Source: an uncultured Bacteroidales bacterium
GTDB taxonomy: Bacteria; Bacteroidota; Bacteroidia; Bacteroidales; Muribaculaceae
Assembly: GCA_902776435.1 (NCBI GenBank)
Contig: CACYQB010000006.1
Location: forward strand, 44,808 to 108,807
Direction: 5' to 3'
Length of the DNA stretch: 64,000 bases
Made by a program: the position numbers and the translations under genes
Shown here: in pieces, positions 17,530 to 26,973 of the stretch
Position numbering within the stretch: the first letter of the stretch is position 1
Layout: each line of letters opens with the position of its first letter
Notes under the pieces: model-generated
What the model saw: only the letters and a program-made list of their open reading frames with translations
Databases searched by the model: none
Told to the model about the DNA's origin: nothing

Positions 17530-18408
17530 CTACTTCTTCTTGCGCTCCAGCAGGCGTTGGGCGTTAATGAAGCCGTAATTGGTCTTGTCCATACGGGAAC
17601 GGATGATCGACAGGCTATCCACATAGGCCGTGTGGCCGCGATGGATATTATAGCTCACGTAGCCGTAGATGCGGCGCACCTGGCGGGCGGTGTCGCTCTG
17701 CACATCGATGTTCACCCAGCCGTCGCTGTTGGTGGATCGAGTAATCTGAGCCGTCGCTCCGTCGGTATAGTCGATGCTCATGCACACCTTGAAGTCGTTG
17801 GCACCCCGTTCGAGCAGATAGCTCAACTGATAACGGTCACCCGGCTTGCTGTCATTACCTGGAAGCACGTCAAAGGTGATGAACCCTCGCCTTGAACCTT
17901 GAGTGAGCATATAGGAGCGCTGCCCCTTCCACAGGTCGATCGTGTCGCCGTTGAACTTTTCCTGCCGACGGATTCCTAACCGGGACTTGGGCTTGACGTC
18001 GTGCGTGGGGGCGCCTTGTGCTCCGCCCATCACCATTTCCTGCTCCTCGGCAATGTCATCACTGCTCCTGCTGAGCTTGTCATAGCGATGCTTGAGTATG
18101 GTGACGGCTTTATCGAGGGCTCTGTTGTAATCCTCCATGTTGTGTGCATACCACACCATCGACGTATCATATTCCTGCTGTGTGAGGCCATGCTTCTTGA
18201 AGATAGACTGCTTGATGACCAACTTGCTGGAATCCGTATCAAACTCCGAGATATGGTTTTCGATATAGGCATCGGCGATTTTCATGTCGACGATGAGGTC
18301 GGCCATCTCGTTCACACTCATGACGCCACTCGGCTGACGGCCACATGAGGACAAGGCCGCAACCAGTACTATAAATGGCAGCAATATGTGAACCAGGATG
18401 TTACGCAT
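17530..18408 (-). CDS. DUF4296 lipoprotein
   Basis: The 292-residue product has a lipoprotein signal with lipobox LSSC (C22). A DUF4296 domain follows (about residues 30-115, MADLIVDMKIADAYIENH, HGLTQQEYDTSMVWYAHN) and then a beta-rich C-terminal half. The family is a Bacteroidetes lipoprotein of unknown role, often next to lspA, as here. Its start overlaps the lspA stop by 8 bases. Lipid attachment would need LspA itself, encoded just upstream. Confidence 0.85.
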   Translation of the reverse strand: MRNILVHILLPFIVLVAALSSCGRQPSGVMSVNEMADLIVDMKIADAYIENHISEFDTDSSKLVIKQSIFKKHGLTQQEYDTSMVWYAHNMEDYNRALDKAVTILKHRYDKLSRSSDDIAEEQEMVMGGAQGAPTHDVKPKSRLGIRRQEKFNGDTIDLWKGQRSYMLTQGSRRGFITFDVLPGNDSKPGDRYQLSYLLERGANDFKVCMSIDYTDGATAQITRSTNSDGWVNIDVQSDTARQVRRIYGYVSYNIHRGHTAYVDSLSIIRSRMDKTNYGFINAQRLLERKKK

Positions 18409-19075
18409 TCAATTCGTCTTGAGTCATGTTGTCATTGCCGTCGCCTTCTGCCTGATCCTCGCTCTTGACCGTAGGATTGGCCAAATAGCGGGCATAGAAC
18501 AGGATGAGCACAATGACGCTCACGCTGAGCGACGCGTCGGCAATGTTGAAAATCGGCTGGAAGAACACAAAATGATTTCCGCCGATCATGGGCATCCAGT
18601 TGGGCCAGTCCCACTCACACAGCGGGAAGTAGAACATGTCCACCACCCTGCCGTTGAACAGCGTGCCATAGCCGCCATCCGGCGGGAACAACTGAGCCAC
18701 CTGGGGCGGAATGGGACTGTTGAAAATCAGACCATAGGCGATGCAGTCGATGACGTTACCCAGCGCCCCGGCCGTAATCAGGGCGATACAGACCACATAG
18801 CCACGCGGCACATCAGTACTGTTGCGCAATCGCCACAAGTAATAGATAAAGGCTGCCGATGCGATGATGCGGAACAAGGTGAGCAACAACTTGCTGCCCA
18901 ATTCCATGCCGAATGCCATGCCGTTGTTCTCTATGAACAACAGCCTGAACCACGATGTCACCTGCATCTCCTCACCATAGTAGAAGTGGGTCTTGACCCA
19001 GATCTTCATAGCTTGGTCGATGACGATAACCAGCGCGATGATTAACGCTGCAAGTTTACCGTTAGATATTTTCAT
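18401..19075 (-). CDS. lspA: Lipoprotein signal peptidase (SPase II)
   Basis: The 224-residue inner-membrane aspartyl protease cleaves the signal peptide of diacylated prolipoproteins. Four membrane spans are visible. Conserved boxes include IENNGMAFGM, the GNVID segment with catalytic D110, and FNIAD with catalytic D180. The insertion of about 50 residues between these boxes is longer than in E. coli LspA and usual in Bacteroidetes. The gene begins 16 bases after dksA and overlaps the next lipoprotein gene. Confidence 0.95.
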   Translation of the reverse strand: MKISNGKLAALIIALVIVIDQAMKIWVKTHFYYGEEMQVTSWFRLLFIENNGMAFGMELGSKLLLTLFRIIASAAFIYYLWRLRNSTDVPRGYVVCIALITAGALGNVIDCIAYGLIFNSPIPPQVAQLFPPDGGYGTLFNGRVVDMFYFPLCEWDWPNWMPMIGGNHFVFFQPIFNIADASLSVSVIVLILFYARYLANPTVKSEDQAEGDGNDNMTQDELNA

Positions 19076-19091
19076 CTGAGAACTTTAGGCG

Positions 19092-19478
19092 TCAAGATTT
19101 CTTCTTGTTCCGGGCCTCGATTTCCTTGCCCTCGATCGAGAGTGTGGCGTGGGGCACGGCCTGCAAGCGCTCCTTGGGGATCAACTTGCCCGTGATGCGG
19201 CACACGCCGTAGGTCTTATTCTCGATGCGCACGAGCGCGGCCTGTAACTTGCGGATGAAGTCCAACTGGCGCTGGGCCTGCTGGCTGGAAACCTCCTTCT
19301 GCAAGGTCGAAGCTCCTTCCTCCATCATCTTGAAGGTGGGATTGGACTCATCTATCATGATGGTATCGGTCAGGCGCTTGTAGTTCTCCTGAGCTTGCTC
19401 AATCTTGGCCAGAATGAGTTCCTTGAACTCCTGCAACTCCTCGTCGCTGTATCTGGTCTTTTCTTGCTTGGTAGCCAT
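19092..19478 (-). CDS. dksA: TraR/DksA family zinc-finger-like transcription factor
   Basis: The 128-residue product has a long N-terminal coiled-coil (residues about 10-85) and a C-terminal DksA-type motif, YGVCRITGKLIPKERL. Only one cysteine of the usual four-cysteine finger is present, so zinc binding is probably lost. DksA proteins bind the RNA polymerase secondary channel and work with ppGpp. This Bacteroidetes form usually sits between ileS and lspA, as here. Start 19478 has no rival ATG upstream before the ileS stop hairpin. Confidence 0.85.
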   Translation of the reverse strand: MATKQEKTRYSDEELQEFKELILAKIEQAQENYKRLTDTIMIDESNPTFKMMEEGASTLQKEVSSQQAQRQLDFIRKLQAALVRIENKTYGVCRITGKLIPKERLQAVPHATLSIEGKEIEARNKKKS

Positions 19479-19505
19479 TATCTGAGTTTTATGTTTAAAA
19501 AAGTT

Positions 19506-19540
19506 TAGAGTTTAGAGACGATGTTTCGCTCTAAACTCTA
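19506..19540 (-). terminator. Hairpin between ileS and dksA
   Basis: TAGAGTTTAGAG (19506-19517) pairs perfectly with CTCTAAACTCTA (19529-19540) around an 11-nt loop. It could partly end the ileS transcript or stabilise the processed mRNA. Its TTTAGAG units resemble the intergenic repeats near 1245 and 5615. Confidence 0.55.
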
Positions 19541-19550
19541 GAATCATTGT

Positions 19551-22500
19551 TTATACTTTCTCTACGTTAACCGGCAGCATCCAGCCGTCCATGTCGAGTT
19601 CGACTGCGGTGGCGGGATCGACGGGCGCCACGGTGATGCTGTTGGCAAGCACCTGATGGGCGATATAGTCGCCATAGGCCTTGACGGCATCGTCGGTACG
19701 CTCGTCGGGAGCGATGGTGACGTTGATCTTGTCGGTAATGTCAAAGTCCTTGCTCTTGCGCACGTTCTGGATGCGGTTCACCAGTTCGCGGGCAATACCC
19801 TCGAGGCGCAACTGGTCGGTCACGGTAATGTCGAGTGCCACGGTCAGGTTGCCCTCGTTGGCGACGAGCCAGCCGGGGATGTCCTCGCTGATGATTTCAA
19901 CGTCGGGCAGTTCGACAACGGCCTGATGGCCATCTATGTCAACCGTAAAGGTGCCCTCTTTCTCAAATTGGGCAATCTCAGGCTGTGACATGCCGGTGAT
20001 GCGGGCGGCCAGAGCCTTCATGATCTTGCCATACTTCGGGCCCAGTTTCTTGAAGTCGGGCTTCACGCGCTTGACAAGGATGCCGGCGTCGTTACCCACG
20101 AGCTTGATTTCCTTGACGTTGACCTCGTTCTTGATCAGGTCGGCAACAGCCTCGACCGAGGTGCGCTGCTTGTCGTCAAGCACGGGAATCATGATGGCCT
20201 GCAGCGGCTGACGCACCTTCAGGTTCTGCTTGCGGCGCAGCGACAGCACCATCGAGGTGACATCCTGGGCGGCCTGCATGCGCTGCTCGAGTTGCTTGTC
20301 GATGACGCTCTCGTCACACTTGGGGAAGCGGGCGAGGTGTACCGAAGTCTCGCTATGAGTCAGGTCTCGGTACAGGCGGTCACTGTAGAAGGGTGCTACG
20401 GGAGCCATGAGCAGGGACACGGTGGTGAGACACTGGTGCAGGGTCTGGTAAGCGGCCAGCTTGTCCTGGGTCATTTCGCCGCCCCAGAAACGCTTGCGGT
20501 TCAGACGCACGTACCAGTTACTCAGGTGGTCACCGACAAAGGTGCTGATGGCACGAGTGGCACGGGTGGGCTCGTAGTCCTCCAGGTCGGCCTGCACGGT
20601 GGCGATGAGTGAGTTCAGCAACGAGATGATCCAGCGGTCGATCTCGGGACGATCGGACATGGGCACCTGAGGCGCATTGGGGTCAAAACCGTCAACGTTG
20701 GCATACAGAGCGAAGAACGAGTAAGTGTTGTAGAGGGTGCCGAAGAACTTGCGGGCCACCTCGGTCACACCAGCCTCGTCAAACTTGAGGTTATCCCAGG
20801 GCGACGAGTTGCTGATCATGTACCAGCGCAACGGGTCACTACCGTATTTCTCAATAGCGCCGAAGGGGTCAACGGCGTTGCCCAGGCGCTTGCTCATCTT
20901 GTTACCATTCTTGTCGAGCACCAGACCATTGGAAATCACATTCTTGTAGGCCACGCTGTCAAACACCATCGTACCGATAGCATGCAGGGTGAAGAACCAA
21001 CCGCGCGTCTGGTCCACGCCCTCGGCGATAAAGTCGGCGGGGAAGAAGGTGTTGTTGTCCACAGCCTCCTTGTTCTCAAACGGGTAGTGAAGCTGGGCAT
21101 AGGGCATGGCACCGCTATCGAACCACACGTCGATGAGGTCAAGTTCGCGTTTCATGGGCTTGCCACTGTCACTCACCAGAATGATGTCGTCCACATAGGG
21201 GCGATGGATATCAATCTTGTTATAGTTCTCCTCGCTGTAGTCACCGGGGACGAAGCCCTTATCCTTATAGGGGTTGGACGCCATCACACCAGCGGTAACG
21301 GCCTTCTCGATTTCGTTATAGAGTTCCTCGATGCTGCCGATGCACTTCTCGTCGCCATCGTCGTTGCGCCAGATGGGCAGCGGGGTGCCCCAGTAGCGGC
21401 TGCGGCTCAGGTTCCAGTCGTTGAGGTTCTCCAACCACTTGCCGAAGCGGCCTGTTCCGGTGTGCTCGGGCTTCCAGTTGATGGTGTGGTTGAGTTCCAC
21501 CATGCGGTCGCGACAGGCAGTGTCGCGGATGAACCAGCTGTCGAGCGGATAATAGAGGATGGGCTTGTCGGTACGCCAGCAGTGGGGATAGTTGTGGGTA
21601 TGCTTCTCCATCTTGAAGGCGGTGCCGTCCTGCTTCATGCGGATGCATATGTAGATGTTGAGGTCCTCAGCCTTGTTGGCAGCATTCTCGTCAAACTTTC
21701 CGCCGACGGTGTACTGCGGGTCATAAGCGTTCTTTACCCAGCGGCTGGCATACTCGCTGTAGAGGTCCACGTTGACGAAGTTCTTCACGAACTCCTCATC
21801 AAGGTCCTCGATAGCGTAATATTTACCTGTGAGATCCACCATGGGACGGGTCTCCATCTTCTTGTTGATCATGTAAAGTGCGGGGATGCCGGCAGCCTTG
21901 GCCACGCGGGCATCGTCGGCACCGAATGTGGGAGCGATGTGCACGATACCGGTACCGTCCTCGGTGGTCACATAGTCACCGGGGATGACACGGAAACCGT
22001 TGTCGTTACCCACGACCTTGCCGTCCACCTTATCCACAGGCTTTACCCAGGGGAACAGCTGGGCGTAGCGCATCTCCAGCAGGTCTTGACCTTTGAACGA
22101 AGCGATGACCTTCCAGGGCACCACTTTGTCGCCAGCATTGTATTCCAGCGGCTGGTCCTTGCCGTCAGCCTTGAAGTAGGCTTCAACGCGGGCCTCAGCC
22201 AGCAGGTAGATAGCGGGCTTGCCGGTGTAGGGGTTGAAACTCTCGACAGCAACATAGTCGATCTTGTTGCCCACACACAGTGCCGTGTTACTCGGCAGAG
22301 TCCACGGGGTGGTCGTCCAAGCCAGGACATAGGCCTCGTTGAAGCCAGCATCGGCAACCTCATGAATCTTTTTGATGACAGGGTGCTCGTCGCCGCTCAG
22401 TACGCTGAACTGGGCCGTTACGGTCTGGTCCTTGACATCACGGTAGCAGCCCGGCAGGTTCAACTCATGCGAACTCAAGCCGGTGCCGGCAGCAGGCGAG

Positions 22501-23045
22501 TAAGGCTGGATGGTATAACCCTTATAGAGCAGGCCCTTGTTGTAGAGCTGCTTCAACAGCCACCACAGGCTCTCGATATAACTGTTCTTGAACGTGATGT
22601 AAGGGTTGTTCATGTCCACCCAGTAGCCCATGCGGTGGGTCAAGTCTTCCCATTCGCGGGTATATTTCATCACCTCCTTGCGGCAGGTGGCATTGTACTC
22701 GTCAACCGAGATTTTCTTGCCGATATCCTCCTTGGTGATACCCAGAGCCTTCTCTACGCCAAGCTCTACGGGCAGGCCGTGGGTGTCCCAGCCGGCCTTA
22801 CGCAGCACCTGGAATCCCTGCATCGTCTTGTAGCGGCAGAAGATGTCCTTAATCGAGCGGGCCATCACGTGGTGGATGCCAGGCATACCGTTAGCACTGG
22901 GAGGTCCCTCATAGAACACATATACAGGAGCACCGTCGCGCTCGCTGATGCTATGGCCAAACACATCTTCCCTATCCCACTGTTGCAGGACTTCCTTGTT
23001 GATATCTGACAGATTAAATCCGTTATACTCGTTGAATTTTTTCAT
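19551..23045 (-). CDS. ileS: Isoleucyl-tRNA synthetase
   Basis: The 1164-residue class I synthetase charges tRNA-Ile. The HIGH box appears as GIHHV within PPSANGMPGIHHVMAR, followed by GWDTHGLPVE. The KMSKR signature is in NGNKMSKRLGNA. The editing (CP1) domain lies between them and anticodon-binding helices follow. The PPSANG...GIHH form is that of the eukaryote-like type 2 enzymes, the class often linked to mupirocin tolerance; tolerance here is inference. I start at ATG 23045, because the longer frame to 23081 would begin inside the -7 element at 23086-23079. It heads the operon ileS-dksA-lspA-DUF4296-chrA pair. Confidence 0.96.
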   Translation of the reverse strand: MKKFNEYNGFNLSDINKEVLQQWDREDVFGHSISERDGAPVYVFYEGPPSANGMPGIHHVMARSIKDIFCRYKTMQGFQVLRKAGWDTHGLPVELGVEKALGITKEDIGKKISVDEYNATCRKEVMKYTREWEDLTHRMGYWVDMNNPYITFKNSYIESLWWLLKQLYNKGLLYKGYTIQPYSPAAGTGLSSHELNLPGCYRDVKDQTVTAQFSVLSGDEHPVIKKIHEVADAGFNEAYVLAWTTTPWTLPSNTALCVGNKIDYVAVESFNPYTGKPAIYLLAEARVEAYFKADGKDQPLEYNAGDKVVPWKVIASFKGQDLLEMRYAQLFPWVKPVDKVDGKVVGNDNGFRVIPGDYVTTEDGTGIVHIAPTFGADDARVAKAAGIPALYMINKKMETRPMVDLTGKYYAIEDLDEEFVKNFVNVDLYSEYASRWVKNAYDPQYTVGGKFDENAANKAEDLNIYICIRMKQDGTAFKMEKHTHNYPHCWRTDKPILYYPLDSWFIRDTACRDRMVELNHTINWKPEHTGTGRFGKWLENLNDWNLSRSRYWGTPLPIWRNDDGDEKCIGSIEELYNEIEKAVTAGVMASNPYKDKGFVPGDYSEENYNKIDIHRPYVDDIILVSDSGKPMKRELDLIDVWFDSGAMPYAQLHYPFENKEAVDNNTFFPADFIAEGVDQTRGWFFTLHAIGTMVFDSVAYKNVISNGLVLDKNGNKMSKRLGNAVDPFGAIEKYGSDPLRWYMISNSSPWDNLKFDEAGVTEVARKFFGTLYNTYSFFALYANVDGFDPNAPQVPMSDRPEIDRWIISLLNSLIATVQADLEDYEPTRATRAISTFVGDHLSNWYVRLNRKRFWGGEMTQDKLAAYQTLHQCLTTVSLLMAPVAPFYSDRLYRDLTHSETSVHLARFPKCDESVIDKQLEQRMQAAQDVTSMVLSLRRKQNLKVRQPLQAIMIPVLDDKQRTSVEAVADLIKNEVNVKEIKLVGNDAGILVKRVKPDFKKLGPKYGKIMKALAARITGMSQPEIAQFEKEGTFTVDIDGHQAVVELPDVEIISEDIPGWLVANEGNLTVALDITVTDQLRLEGIARELVNRIQNVRKSKDFDITDKINVTIAPDERTDDAVKAYGDYIAHQVLANSITVAPVDPATAVELDMDGWMLPVNVEKV

Positions 23046-23078
23046 ATTTTTGATAATGTGGTTATCCAATTTTGGGTG

Positions 23079-23086
23079 CAAAGGTA
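23079..23086 (-). promoter_or_regulatory. -7 element for the ileS operon
   Basis: TACCTTTG on the minus strand (plus CAAAGGTA) fits TAnnTTTG, 34 bases before ATG 23045. It rules out the longer frame start at 23081. Confidence 0.65.
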
Positions 23087-23278
23087 GTGAAATTAATTAG
23101 AACAAAAAACAATGTTAATAATTTGGTGGTAACGATAACCGTTTTTTTCCATAAATGGATATCTCAATCACCCCAAAAATCCCCCAAAAACCACCCCACT
23201 CCACCCCACCATCAACATTTTCAGACAATCTACAGCCCTAGACAGACACCCTCACCATATTGCATATTGCCATTGCGC

Positions 23279-23310
23279 TTGCATATTCATGGGATTCTTA
23301 TCTACATTTG
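23279..23310 (+). promoter_or_regulatory. Promoter of the 23345 DUF285-dockerin gene
   Basis: TTGC at 23279-23282 and TACATTTG at 23303-23310, 20 bases apart, match the Bacteroidetes layout. The start codon follows 35 bases later. Confidence 0.65.
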
Positions 23311-23344
23311 CGGCAAAAAAATAACGATTAAACATGATGATTTT

Positions 23345-24181
23345 ATGAAAAAGAAAACACTACTCTTTCAATGGTTCGTCCTGGTGACGGCTATGATGTG
23401 CTCTCTCGGCGTCAAGGCTCAAGAGGCCTACGCTTGCTACACGTTAGATAACACGACGCTGACGTTCTACTACGACGACGATCGCAATATCCGCACGGGC
23501 ACAACCTACTTTCTGAATACCGATAACAACGATGCCGGTTGGGACACCGATGGCACCAAAGCCAATGTGACGCGAGTGGTGTTTGACCCGTCGTTCGCTG
23601 ATGCCCGCCCGATGACCACCTACGGCTGGTTTTATGGCATGACGAATCTTCAATCCGTCGAGGGCATCGAGCATCTGAACACCAGTAAGGTGACCCGTAT
23701 GGCTTTCATGTTCGATAGCTGTTATAAATTGACGAGTCTTGATTTGAGCAGTTTTAACACGTCTCAGATCTACGAGATACGACATATGTTCATCCACTGC
23801 AATAATCTGCGCACCATCTATGTGGGCGATGGCTGGACGACGGCTTCCATGAGCTACACTTGGGACATGTTCAAGAACTGCACCAGCTTGGTTGGCGGCC
23901 AGGGCACGGCCTATGACGACAACCACGTGGGCAAAGAGTACGCCCACATCGACGGCGGCCCCAGCAACCCCGGCTACTTCAGCGTGAAGCCTGCCTTCAT
24001 CCGCGGCGACGTGAACGGAAATGGCGAGGTGAAAATCGATGACGTGACGGCCCTGATTGACCTGCTGCTGAACGGCGGCACCATTAACAACCCCGCCGCT
24101 GACTGCAACCAGAATGGCGAGGTAAGAATCAACGACGTAACAGCCCTCATCGACTACCTCCTCTCCGGCACCTGGAATTAA
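23345..24181 (+). CDS. Short secreted DUF285 protein with dockerin pair
   Basis: The 278-residue product is a one-module version of the 1355-residue protein at 1496. It has a signal peptide (MKKKTLLFQWFVLVTAMMC), the same opening block (AYACYTLDNTTLTFYYDDD), a few DUF285 repeats (TSKVTRMAFMFDSC, LTSLDLSSFNTS), the YVGDGWTTASM block and two dockerin-like EF-hands (DVNGNGEVKIDDVTALID and a second). The two genes are clearly paralogues. It is likely secreted and surface-bound. The start at 23345 is supported by the signal peptide; the longer frame would include the promoter. Confidence 0.85.
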   Translation: MKKKTLLFQWFVLVTAMMCSLGVKAQEAYACYTLDNTTLTFYYDDDRNIRTGTTYFLNTDNNDAGWDTDGTKANVTRVVFDPSFADARPMTTYGWFYGMTNLQSVEGIEHLNTSKVTRMAFMFDSCYKLTSLDLSSFNTSQIYEIRHMFIHCNNLRTIYVGDGWTTASMSYTWDMFKNCTSLVGGQGTAYDDNHVGKEYAHIDGGPSNPGYFSVKPAFIRGDVNGNGEVKIDDVTALIDLLLNGGTINNPAADCNQNGEVRINDVTALIDYLLSGTWN

Positions 24182-24200
24182 TCTCCAAACATAGCCAAGA

Positions 24201-24239
24201 AAAATCCCTCATGCTCATCTCACAGGCACGAGGGATTTT
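24201..24239 (+). terminator. Terminator after the 23345 gene
   Basis: AAAATCCCTC (24201-24210) pairs with GAGGGATTTT (24230-24239), a 10-bp perfect stem ending in a T-rich arm, 20 bases after the stop codon. Confidence 0.8.
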
Positions 24240-24511
24240 CTGTCACCTTAACTCATATAAAGTTCATAATGAACCCGTTGATTGAAAGATGCATAGCATG
24301 AACCATCGAGTTACAACAGCAGGATAATCATTATCTCGCTATTTCCTAATACTTTGGCCACCATCTTAAATACATAAACGCAGGTAAATTGTTTCAAAAA
24401 AGAACAATTAAATATATTGATATCGATTTAACACATAAATATAAAATGCCGATATAAGCCAATTCATATATTAAAAATTGAAGCTAAATCCAACTAAAAC
24501 CGCATCAAAAC
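24240..24511. other. Intergenic A+T-rich DNA upstream of operon A
   Basis: No gene is visible. ACTTTGGCCA occurs at 24351-24360 and again at 24510-24519, where it overlaps the -33 box of operon A. It could be an operator pair. I see no inverted repeat ends, tRNA or attachment-site duplication. Confidence 0.4.
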
Positions 24512-24543
24512 TTTGGCCATTTTGAATTATTTCTATACTTTTG
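24512..24543 (+). promoter_or_regulatory. Promoter of operon A
   Basis: TTTG at 24512-24515 and TACTTTTG at 24536-24543 are exactly 20 bases apart, a full Bacteroidetes promoter. Transcription would begin near 24550 and leave a leader of about 125 bases before ATG 24676. Confidence 0.75.
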
Positions 24544-24675
24544 CAGTTTATAGCGTGAATTACATTTCCTGTCACTATTGGCAATTGTAAATAACACGAA
24601 TTCATAGCATGCGAGATTCCTTGAAACTCTTAGCTTTTGTTAAACCTAAAATTGATTAGAAATAAGAAAATCCAA

Positions 24676-25683
24676 ATGAATAAGAAGCTCGTTTTTTCAT
24701 GGGGACATATTTTGGCCGCACTGGCATGCATTGCATTGAGTTATGCGGCTTTTGTCGGCCTTTGCTACTATACTGGCGGCAATTTCCTGCTGTCTGGTCT
24801 GATTGTCGCTTTTATTGATACTCTCTTGATCATAAGTTTCATCGGCGCCCAACAGTTCAAAATTTGGGAAGGCGATTTCCACAAAAACATTATTATTGAA
24901 AGATGGCTACTCTTTATCTTTGCTCCTCTAGCGCTAGTAATAGCGATGACACCGGTTAACCATTTCCTGCTGCTTAGAGATAATCAAGACAAAATTGTTA
25001 GTCAATTCACGTGCGCCACCGATACGGCCAAGATGATATTTAATGACTATGAAACTTATGCCAATGACCGGATTATGGCCATCAACAAGACCTATACAAC
25101 GCGAAAGGCGACCGATGCCGAAGCTAAACTTGAGCGCTTCAATGCAAGACGTGCCCTAAAACTGCAACTGCTGGGTCATAATTATGACACAATCCGCAAT
25201 ACGGCTATTGATTGGATAGACAATACAGTAGGTACGCCATCCATTTATAATATCATGGTGCTGGGCAATCTCAATGAGATCAACAAAGCCTTTATGAACT
25301 GGAACCAGCAACTGAGCAAGTTTTCATCATTCCGCCTTTCGCATGAATCCAAATCCACGTCAGACTTTGGCCTGGATAATCCCCGCATCATAAAGTCTAT
25401 CAACATTTTAGAGAATCTAAAAATGCTATACCGTTCTCCTCATGGTATAGCCAGAAATACCATCCCAGTGGCCCTGATATTGGGCTTCTTGTTTTTAATC
25501 CCATGGTTAATTCAACGACGCAACACCAAGAGCACTTACCGTCTTTTTGGCAAGAAAAAAGCCTCTAGAGATGGCTTCTTGGGTTGGGGTAAGAAACCCA
25601 AGAAAGACAAAGGTCACGGTTGGGTTTATGACAACGATGATGACGGCGAAAAGCGCAAAAGTGATCATGTAATAAAAATATGA
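24676..25683 (+). CDS. Operon A gene 1: four-span membrane protein of unknown function
   Basis: The 335-residue product is not recognised. Three hydrophobic spans lie at about residues 10-32, 38-56 and 73-97. A helical, probably extracytoplasmic region of about 170 residues follows. A fourth span is near 275-293, and the tail of about 45 residues is rich in lysine, glycine and aspartate. The start is ATG 24676; the in-frame TTG at 24637 is not credible because it extends into the leader with a charged segment. It is the first gene after the operon A promoter and could anchor the complex in the membrane. Confidence 0.75.
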   Translation: MNKKLVFSWGHILAALACIALSYAAFVGLCYYTGGNFLLSGLIVAFIDTLLIISFIGAQQFKIWEGDFHKNIIIERWLLFIFAPLALVIAMTPVNHFLLLRDNQDKIVSQFTCATDTAKMIFNDYETYANDRIMAINKTYTTRKATDAEAKLERFNARRALKLQLLGHNYDTIRNTAIDWIDNTVGTPSIYNIMVLGNLNEINKAFMNWNQQLSKFSSFRLSHESKSTSDFGLDNPRIIKSINILENLKMLYRSPHGIARNTIPVALILGFLFLIPWLIQRRNTKSTYRLFGKKKASRDGFLGWGKKPKKDKGHGWVYDNDDDGEKRKSDHVIKI

Positions 25684-25743
25684 GAAGATTGGTTCTTATT
25701 ATCATTACCTAAATTATTATCTTATAATCAACTCATTTACAAT

Positions 25744-26973
25744 ATGCCAAATAATTTAAAAGAAATCATTCGCAGAGTCCTTGATGATGATAAAGTCATA
25801 GAAAAAGGAAAATCCCTTGTACAAAGAATACGGGAATACGTTGCTATTGATGATCCTAAGACTAAATCAGAACGGCAGAAAGAACTCCTCAATCTGCTGA
25901 ACGACGATAACAATTTACTTGATTCCTCAACCCTATCGGAGCTTCAAAAGGAAGAAGTTGTTTCCTTTGAGCAACTGGGGACTTTGAGCATCAATAAAAA
26001 GTTTATCAGCGCTCTAAAAGACGGACTGAAACGGCCAAAGTTAGTTACAGAAAATAATTCTGAAGGGAAGGAGAACAGCCGACTCAAAGTAATCAGCAGG
26101 CCAAGCACTGAAGTCTATTTCTGGGGTATCCCTTCTTCTGGTAAAACCTGTGCCATTGGAGCAATCTTGAGTATGATGGCTTCTGGTGGTTCCAAGTTCG
26201 TGAAAAGTTTTTACATGGATAATGGGTGTCAAGGTTATGAATACATGATGCGCTTGAAAAGTATTTTCAAAACAGATAATATTGTGACTATGCTCCCCGC
26301 TGGCACTTCGATAAAAGCGACTTATGAAATGGGCTTCGACCTGGTTGACCATAACCGTCGGCGCCATCCTATCACATTTATTGACATGGCTGGCGAGTTA
26401 ATTAGAATCATGTTTAAGAGTGATGCCGGAAAAGAGTTAACTAATGACGAAAGGGAATCGCTCAATGTCGTAGACGACATATTGGTGAATAACCGCTCAG
26501 AAAATCGCAAACTGCATTTCTTTGTGCTTGAATATGGCGGAGAGGACCGCCAGTATGAGAATTTGAGTCAAGACAGCTATCTCACTGCAGCGATGAATTA
26601 TTTATTGACTAAAAACATTTTCAAGTATGCTAGTGACGGTATATATCTGTTGATTACAAAAGCTGATAATACCAATGTCAATGAGGAAAATTTACAGGCA
26701 TACATAGCAAAGTATATTAAGAACAAAGGTTATAAAGGTTTCTGTGATGCTTTGAAGGGCGTTTGTACAGATAACAATATTAATGACGGATTCTTAGAGA
26801 TTCTTCCCTTCTCTTTAGGTCAAGTGTGCTTTAAGGATTACTGCCTCTTTGACAGCAAGTATACAGATGATGTGATTGAAAAACTAGTCGAACGCACGTG
26901 GTCCGATTCTTCATTTCGAACCAAGTGGTGGGCTCGTCCATTTGTTGGGGTTATTAATTTACTAAAATCATGA
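25744..26973 (+). CDS. Operon A gene 2: P-loop GTPase-like protein
   Basis: The 409-residue soluble product has a clear P-loop, GIPSSGKT (G128-T135). A Walker B/G3-like DMAGE follows at D214, and a G4-like motif, TKAD (T305-D308), sits at the end of a beta strand (YLLITKADN). This order and spacing fit a TRAFAC-type GTPase rather than an AAA+ or ABC ATPase. The N-terminal 120 residues are helical and charged. It ends four bases into the next gene (ATGA overlap), so the two are likely made together. GTPases of this kind in bacterial conflict and virulence operons act as switches; here the partner may be gene 3 or gene 6. Family placement is inference. Confidence 0.75.
   Translation: MPNNLKEIIRRVLDDDKVIEKGKSLVQRIREYVAIDDPKTKSERQKELLNLLNDDNNLLDSSTLSELQKEEVVSFEQLGTLSINKKFISALKDGLKRPKLVTENNSEGKENSRLKVISRPSTEVYFWGIPSSGKTCAIGAILSMMASGGSKFVKSFYMDNGCQGYEYMMRLKSIFKTDNIVTMLPAGTSIKATYEMGFDLVDHNRRRHPITFIDMAGELIRIMFKSDAGKELTNDERESLNVVDDILVNNRSENRKLHFFVLEYGGEDRQYENLSQDSYLTAAMNYLLTKNIFKYASDGIYLLITKADNTNVNEENLQAYIAKYIKNKGYKGFCDALKGVCTDNNINDGFLEILPFSLGQVCFKDYCLFDSKYTDDVIEKLVERTWSDSSFRTKWWARPFVGVINLLKS

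Noticed and set aside
20982-23009. A 675-codon plus-strand open frame opposite ileS
   Set aside because: It is an antisense shadow of the ileS coding frame with no signal peptide, domain or promoter. ileS is certain from its HIGH and KMSKR motifs.
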